NCBI GenBank assembly: GCA_947579605.1
Contig: OX388307.1
Span: forward strand, 11,447,237-11,511,236
Direction of reading: 5' to 3'
Source of the DNA: Athripsodes cinereus
Lineage: Eukaryota > Arthropoda > Insecta > Trichoptera > Leptoceridae
DNA: 64,000 nt
Position 1 is the stretch's first letter, and every line of letters starts with the position of its first letter. Positions 57,606 to 64,000 of this stretch are shown piece after piece. The position numbers were made by a program, and so were the translations under genes. The notes under the pieces are model-generated. The model did no database searches and had not been told where the DNA came from. It saw only the letters and a program-made list of their open reading frames with translations.

Positions 57606-58354
57606 CATCCAAAATCATCATCATATTAAGTAACTATGAAGAATATTTTGGAAAACTCACAAGTACCTACTACGAAATATGATGTGCTATAGAGATATAT
57701 TATTATGTTGTTAGTTTTTACATATACCTAAAATGCGGGTAAATAATATTTAGCATATCAAATCTGGTATAAAGTTACATTAAAAAATTTTTTGATTGTA
57801 TGTAGCGAGAAGTCAATAATGATAAGCATGACTATTTTTAATAGATGCATGTAAGTTTAATCATCGATTGTGTCTTAGGTACATTACAGAGTAAATCAAT
57901 AAATAATAATAACATAGATCTTCTATATACATACATACAGTAGGTATAGGTATGTAGTATTTGGTGTGTAGGTATCTACATTCAATATTACGATGATATA
58001 ATTGTATCTATGCTTCTTCGGTAGGAATTATATATTTTTGGTAAGATAATTATATGTAATTTAAGATCTTTAATACCACCGCGGGCTTTTTGTACCAATA
58101 TCCCCCTCTTGTGGATGCGCTTCGGAAATGGTGATCGTCGATGATCCATTTTAGTGTTTTAAGCCATCTATTGGACGCGGTTAATAAGACGCTATTAATA
58201 TATAAGAGAGGTAACCTATTTCATACGAAACCTAACATGAACATCAAATTATATCCAAGGATTTAGTATCAAATTCAAACAAAATGTTATGGTCTATATA
58301 ATAGACCAGTAATGCTAACAAAATATAATGTCTGGATGCGATGTTATGGCAGCT

Positions 58355-58516
58355 ATTAATTGCTGTACATAACATCTTCAATTCAGTGTTGAGGTATACC
58401 ATCCATCCTGAATGCCTTAACTTCCATTGGCTCAGAGTGGACAACTTATCTATCTATCTAGTAAGTCTACTGGCTATGTAAGTTGTAGAGGTTCTAGGAG
58501 GTGTCGTGATGACATA
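58355..58516 (+). repeat. ~210-bp dispersed repeat, copy F (3' two thirds)
   Basis: Landmarks in order are TTCAATTCAGTGTTGAGGTA, ACCATCCATCCTGAATGCCT, TTGGCTCAGAGTGGACAACT, a CTATCTATCTATC expansion, GTCTACTGGCTA and GTGTCGTGATGACATA. The 5' part with the CGAGTGTCCTG landmark is not seen. Confidence 0.5.
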
Positions 58517-58551
58517 AATATAATATTTATATAATGAATCTCCTACTGTAA

Positions 58552-58927
58552 AGCTACGCTTCTGCTGGCTCAAACAACGTTCAACCACGCTAGGACGCCG
58601 TGTGGCGGTATTGTGTACTATAAACATGTATGAGAGTGTATCCTCGCTATTGATCCCGCACAGGGCGTTCTGAGGCCTGAGTCAATAACACATTTTCACG
58701 TTACGTTTTCGTTCCGTTAGCGTTCAAATGCAGACGATGTTGCGCCAAAGTGTTAATTTTCGTAACTATTGTGTATCTTAGCAACGAAATTGACACTTGC
58801 TTGCAACTTCGTCTATACTCGAACGTTAACGGAACGAAAACGTAACGTGAAAATGTGTTATTGACTCAGGCCTCTGGTGTGTTAAAGCTCTTGTTGCAGC
58901 GATGCTCGACCCAGCGGAAACGTAGCT
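58552..58927. mobile_element. Outer MITE with TAA target duplication
   Basis: Terminal inverted repeats: AGCTACGCTTCTGCTGGCTC on the left against AGCTACGTTTCCGCTGGGTC on the complement of the right end, with similarity extending a further ~12 bp. TAA flanks both ends (58549-58551 and 58928-58930), the target of PIF/Harbinger elements. Without the inner insertion it is about 170 bp and has no coding capacity. Confidence 0.7.
58673..58873. mobile_element. Inner MITE, almost perfect 201-bp inverted repeat
   Basis: From AGGCCTGAGTCAATAACACA inwards, the left arm matches the complement of the right arm for ~85 bp with few changes (for example CGTTCCGTTAGCGTTC against CGTTCCGTTAACGTTC). CTG flanks both sides (58670-58672 and 58874-58876), a possible 3-bp duplication. 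It sits inside the outer element, so it is the younger insertion. The superfamily is not assigned. Confidence 0.8.
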
Positions 58928-59079
58928 TAAAACTTTATTTAAATTTCGTAAAACAATCATCGAAGCCACCAATCTCTCTATGCATGTGTACCTAAGTATA
59001 TAACGAAAATAATATATTTTGTTAAATACCTGCTTCTTAATGATTTTTGTGTGTTATAACTCTCTTAGAAGTAATGCTT

Positions 59080-59225
59080 ATTTTTATTTATTTATTCATT
59101 ATTTACTATTCACCGTATATTGATTATAAACAATCCCGCAGAAGGTTTTCATTCAAATGAAATTAAATCAATATACAGAGGGCGAGTTTATCGCAATGGC
59201 GCGATCTCGCTTAACTCACTGACAA
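59080..59225 (-). repeat. Retroelement tail repeat REP-A
   Basis: TTTATTTATTTATTCATTAT, CACCGTATATTGATTATAAA, then CAATATACAGAGGGCGAGTT and TATCGCAATGGCGCGATCTC, colinear with 6151-6290. Confidence 0.55.
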
Positions 59226-62109
59226 ACGATTTCCCCATATTATTTTGTTGCAAAGGTTTACAACTGCCATGTCATTCGTTGATATTTTAGGTATACTGCA
59301 AAGAAATATCCTTAATAACTAACTCTTAAATCCTTCCCTAGAATTCTTATATTCATGATAATCAACAATAATAATAATTTAAATTGGAAATATACAGGTG
59401 GTATATATATACATAGCGGAGGATATTGTATAAAGTAGGTACCCATAGTGTGTATGTGCACCTAATGTATATATACATAGTAACTAGCTACCTACTGCTA
59501 TTATATATATATAATATCAAGATGTAACATTTTAAAATTCCAAAGGAAATTCTAAAATGATTTAAGTAATTGGCTTTAAAGGAGTAGGTACCTAAATAAA
59601 GCAAAAAGTTTAATCTCCCTTTAGGGAGGTAGATACATATCAATGTACTAAAACATACCTATGTATATTTATTTATCTATCTACTTTTTTATGTATTTGC
59701 AACCCAGCCAATTTGGCTGATTTTTATTACCATTTAAACAACTTAGCTATATCCAATCAACGTGATATCAAATATAGAACAAAACAGTTATTTGCAACAA
59801 AATATTAGCTTTTCGATTTTCGAAAAGGGAACACTATGAAAGTTCATTTTTAAATTTAGATAAAAAAAATTAAAAAATTATACACTGTAAACTTTCACTT
59901 ATTGTTATTGATTAGAATATTTCGGACATATGTCCATCCTCAGTAATAATCTTACAACTGTTGTATCTAAATACAAAATAGTAAGTTAATTTTTAAAGTA
60001 ACTTAAATTGATTTAATTAAGTTCACTATGTATTTTTAATATAATTACTTTTCTCTTTAGGCTCAGTAGGTAAGAGACATTTGAATAAAATATGTACTCA
60101 TTTGTTCAGATGAACCATATTTATTAATGTTTCTATACCAATCTTAAATAAATAAATTAAGCAGAGTACTTAGTACCTTATTGTTACCCATCTTATTGTT
60201 ACCCATCTTACCAAATCAACAATCATGTAAAACCATTGTGTTGATGTTTAGTATCATGCCACACGTATCTAAATACTGTTCAACTTAATGTCATTGTTAT
60301 CTAAACTAGGTTTTATATTAATATTATTATGTAAATTTACAAACAGGTAACACCTACCACATATAAATATTATGATAATCATAGATACATTATAATATTA
60401 TTGTTATCTTTTTTAATATTATAGTATTTTTAGTATTCAAAAATTTACCCCACGAGTTCAAAGAGTGTTGTGAGCGGTTCGACAAAAATAGTATTTCAGA
60501 ATGTCTTTGCTTGATGACAAAATAGAGTTTCTTTTTAAAAGTCTTTATCAAAATTATTCCATATTTTGTTTCTGCCCTCCATCAAAAAATTACATCAATA
60601 AAAAACAAACAAAAGTAATTTTAAAACAATAACATTACCTAACACAGTAGGTACAAACTAGAGTCTTCAAATATATGTAAATAAGTAGGTAGGTACACAA
60701 CAAACACTAGTATCCTAAATGAGATAAGTATCATTATGATGCATTTCTAAATTATGCCTAAATCCAATTTTCACACCTTCTTTATTAGTTTTCACACTCA
60801 TTTTCGATTGCTTTTAAGAAAAAAATAAAGACCTATTTGCTAGGTAGGTGAAACATGTAGAATAAAGCTCGATCATAGAAATTTTATGAAAACAATTTGA
60901 AATTAATAAACATTAATTTATAATAATATATTATTTTTTTTCTTCTGTATAGTGTTTAAATCTAGACCTGATTTATGCCATCTGATAATTTACATAGAGT
61001 ACAAAGAATATCTGCCACTTACAAAATATTTATTGTGTTGTTTTCTTTGCGAGGTAGACAAAGAGCGCTATTCAACGTACATACTCAAAATAATTAGGTC
61101 CAATCCTTAGAATGTGATTTTCAAAGGGTTTCGGGTTTGCTCACGCGTTCATTATTTTGATTATTTTCTTTGTAATCATTGTATTTATATCCTTCACATG
61201 TCCAAACACATTTTGTCTCAATTATAGTCGAATTTGCATTTCACAAATACGCACTAAACACCTCGTAATTTTGTGCGAAATTCTCAAACATATTCCCGAC
61301 TCAAAGGTACACATTTAAAAATAATTTATTTCATTTATGTTCACATAATATGGCCCTGTTCGTTGTTTGTTCTTATTGTATGTGAATATAATATAATGAC
61401 GAAATATAATTGTAAGATTGTTGTAAATGAATTGAAAGGATTATGGGTGTATAATAATATATGTAGTATTAGAATTTTGGTGGTCGATTATACATTTAAA
61501 ATATAAAACACATGTTGGTACCAATAACAAAGCAATATCATATAAAAATTCTATCCCTTTATCTCAAGGGGTGTGGTCAGTATCCCATATATTCAAATAA
61601 CACATCAACATCCTGTATATTATATTTATACTTCATACTTTCAATACTCAATACTTTTGTACCTTTGACTATTCCAGAATCACTTTTTTTAAGATAAACA
61701 AAGAGCACAAGGTGTTTCAATGCTTACGAATTGGCTCGTAACTGGTTTAAGCTCGCTTTACTCCTAGGAAACGTTCATCTAGGTGATACCTATAGGTATA
61801 TGTATATTTTTTTATCATAAATCGTGTATATACATACTTGAACCTGCAACCCATCCGGGAGGTGTCCTTTGTCCAAATAAGCTACCAGGACAAATGCCGA
61901 AGGCTTATAAATTCTACTCCATGAAATAGGGAATAGTTACTGTGTTGACGTCGATATCTTCAATGATTCGGAGTACCTACACTGTGAAAATGTGCTGCAA
62001 GCGGATTGGTTTGAAATTATGTGCATGGTTTTAACTGAAAATCCACTGCATCTTTTATGGTTTGTCTTTCACTACTTGTTGTTTAGGTTGATTGTTCTTG
62101 TATCAAGTA
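59226..62109. other. AT-rich non-coding stretch
   Basis: No gene or element is recognised in 2.9 kb. GTTACCCATCTTATT is repeated in tandem at about 60182-60208. Confidence 0.35.
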
Positions 62110-62265
62110 CATTGAGAAAAATACTAACGAAATTTCACAACGAATCATTGGTACGTACTATCAGATTAAGACCAGAGATGTACAAACGATTCATCAGTAC
62201 GTATCTATAATATTAACTTTTCGCAAAAAAATCGTTGTGAAATTTCGTTAGTATTTTTCTCAGTG
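62110..62265. mobile_element. 156-bp MITE with TA target duplication
   Basis: A ~34-bp terminal inverted repeat: CATTGAGAAAAATACTAACG and AAATTTCACAACGA on the left; the complement of the right end gives CACTGAGAAAAATACTAACG and AAATTTCACAACGA. TA flanks both ends (62108-62109 and 62266-62267), the target of Tc1/mariner elements. There is no coding capacity; the plus-strand frame at 61992-62210 crosses it by chance. Confidence 0.75.
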
Positions 62266-63004
62266 TATGTTTTGTATTGTTATTGTATTATAAAGGTGTT
62301 TTGATGATTTATTGATTGTAATAAAATAGGAGTCAAAACACATGTCTGCAAATAATAATAATAATATTTGTTTAATAATTGAAAGAGAGGGCTTTTACCA
62401 CGAAGACAAATAAATCATATTGATCAAGCACTCAGGTCTCTAAAGTGTTTTATAAGGTTTCGTCTCTTTGATTTGTCAGGCGAGCTTTTCAACTCTTGGA
62501 GTATAACAATGCAAGAATCTCTTTTCTTTTTATTTCATCGTCAACAAAACATATCATAATATATTACTTATTCCCATGTACATGTACCTATCTACTTATT
62601 ATGTACCATGTGATAATGATATGCGAACACTCTCCCATATATCGTCATGTATGTATTACATACTTACCTATCATATATACATACGCCATTATCGTGGATA
62701 TGTTTAACAGCGTTGACGTCACACATTTCTCGTGTATTGACTTGATAAGGATATCTTTAGAATGGAAACTCGAAAAAAGTAATTTTTCCTGTGTAATAAG
62801 ATTCTTATAAGAATTTAGGTATTTCCCAATTGATAACATATTTTTCATTATTCACGCATTGACAGCATTAAATATTTCATACAAAGGACATAATGTTGCA
62901 ACAGTTGGAAAATATATCAGCTATCCAGTTCCACAACTCAACAAGTCGAAATTTTGAAAAATTCTGATTTAATTGGTGATACATATAACTGGGCATTTTC
63001 AAAT

Positions 63005-63570
63005 TTTTTTGCTTCGTTACGTAGTGGAACCTAAAAAAATATGTGTAACAAATTATGCCTGATTTTGTATTTAAAATATATATACAACAGTAACGGACGT
63101 GAGAAATCAATTACTTTTAAGTTTTGTGTTTTCTTTTTGTCAGGAAATGCGTTTTCGTGAAGCAATATCTGTAGAAATTTCCATTACATCACACAATTCA
63201 ACGGGGTTTTAAATAAAAACATTTTAGTGAATAGTTGTCGAAAGTATTTAATATAGTTATAATCACAACATTCTTTAAGAAAATATATAATTTTATTAGG
63301 AAAATAACGTAAAATGTCACATTTTCTGTCCAATTGGTCCATTACGTTACGTTTTGTACTATACAGTAATGAGTTTTCTTATATTCTACACTAATTATGG
63401 CAAATTGTTGGTGATTTGCACTTTCCAACAACAATTCAGTTCACATACTATATTTTATATATTACAATAATACAGTTGTATCAGTTGTTGGAATAAAATC
63501 TAAAAAAAATAGTCGGAGATATAATAGGACAGTAACGTAATAGGAAGTATCTCGTTACGTAATGGAAAAG
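63005..63570. repeat. Cluster of CCATTACGTAACG-like motifs
   Basis: Related 12-14-bp words occur as CGTTACGTAGTGG (63014-63026), CCATTACATCACA (63181-63193), CCATTACGTTACG (63340-63352) and CGTTACGTAATGG (63553-63565), in both orientations within 560 bp, plus several GTAACG/TAACGTAA words. It may be the subterminal repeat of a non-autonomous element. No outer inverted repeat was found. Confidence 0.35.
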
Positions 63571-63649
63571 TAAAGCTAACGTCGCATGGTAATAATATTC
63601 ATTAATTATATCAGTCGAAAATCCGAGATAATTTTTTTGTTTTTTTTTT

Positions 63650-63730
63650 TATATATTTTATTTATGCATATTCACGGCTTTCGCCTTTTACATGTTAATT
63701 AAGAGAAAAAAATAATAACAATTAAATCCA
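63650..63730 (-). repeat. Retroelement tail repeat REP-B
   Basis: TTTATTTATGCATATTCACG, GCTTTCGCCTTTTACATGTT is the inverted form of the tail at 8765-8813. Confidence 0.45.
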
Positions 63731-63849
63731 AAATAATATTTAACGTTTTGACATAAACTACACTAAAATTGACTAAAATACTGTCATAGAATACCAAAAT
63801 GAACTAATTTATATATAAGTCAAATTAAGAACAATTTTATACTTTATAG

Positions 63850-64000
63850 CAGGGGGGGCAAACTTTTCGGATGAAGGGCCAAATTCAGAAATTCATAATT
63901 ATCGGCGGACCGCAAGTAAAATATAATTTTTATATCTACCTACACCAGGGGTCGGCAACCTTTTGCAACAAATCTTACTTTTCACAATTCTGTTTCATAT
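63850..64000 (+). mobile_element. hAT-like terminal sequences, two in a row
   Basis: CAGGGGGGGCAAACTTTTCG with GGGCCAAATTCAGAAATT and GGCGGACCGCAAGTAAAAT is a typical start of a widespread hAT-type family, as is CAGGGGTCGGCAACCTTTTG at 63946. The second end starts 96 bp inside the first and runs off the window. No transposase sequence is within view. Confidence 0.55.

Overview
The window is 64 kb of AT-rich (mostly non-coding) eukaryotic DNA that looks like insect intergenic or intronic sequence. The evidence for this is the set of insect-type transposable elements (Jockey-like, RTE-like and R1-like non-LTR retrotransposons, piggyBac, mariner), GT-AG splice-like signals, long A/T simple repeats, and many TACCTAC/GTAGGTA words of the kind seen in several hemipteran and lepidopteran genomes. 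The order cannot be fixed from sequence alone. No complete conserved host protein gene was found. Almost all long open frames belong to transposable elements, and two host-like candidate transcription units (about 5.1-16.3 kb and 40.5 kb) are only tentative.

Layout. 0-4 kb: an RTE-like retrotransposon 3' end cut by a 5'-truncated R1-like element with a 14-bp target duplication, then decayed non-LTR fragments. 4-17.2 kb: gene-poor AT-rich DNA with retroelement tails, four copies of an unclassified ~210-bp repeat (A-D), and three candidate exons. 17.2-24.7 kb: the best structured part. A 97-bp tandem array is interrupted by a nearly full-length Jockey-like element (18245-24632) whose ORF1 is itself interrupted by a piggyBac-type element at a TTAA site (18385-20506). 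24.9-26.7 kb: a broken RTE copy holding a second R1-like tail insertion, another ~210-bp repeat copy and a further RTE remnant. 26.7-36 kb: mostly featureless AT-rich DNA. 36.3-40.1 kb: a minus-strand Jockey-like element with an open 972-residue ORF2. 40.1-53 kb: gene-poor DNA with a candidate secreted-peptide exon, a 357-bp foldback element, a 200-N assembly gap and retroelement tails. 53.1-54.1 kb: a mariner pseudogene abutting a tRNA-derived SINE. 54-64 kb: decayed RTE and CR1/L2-like fragments, a MITE nested within a MITE, a TA-flanked MITE, and hAT-like ends at the right edge.

How the parts relate: the window is a layered record of insertions. The joins that can be read directly (duplicated targets, frames that close when an insert is removed) give an order of events: tandem array, then Jockey-like element, then piggyBac; and RTE, then R1-like element, at two independent loci. 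The most interesting undescribed items are the six-copy ~210-bp repeat, the tRNA-headed SINE, the nested inverted-repeat elements, and the two candidate small spliced or secreted genes.
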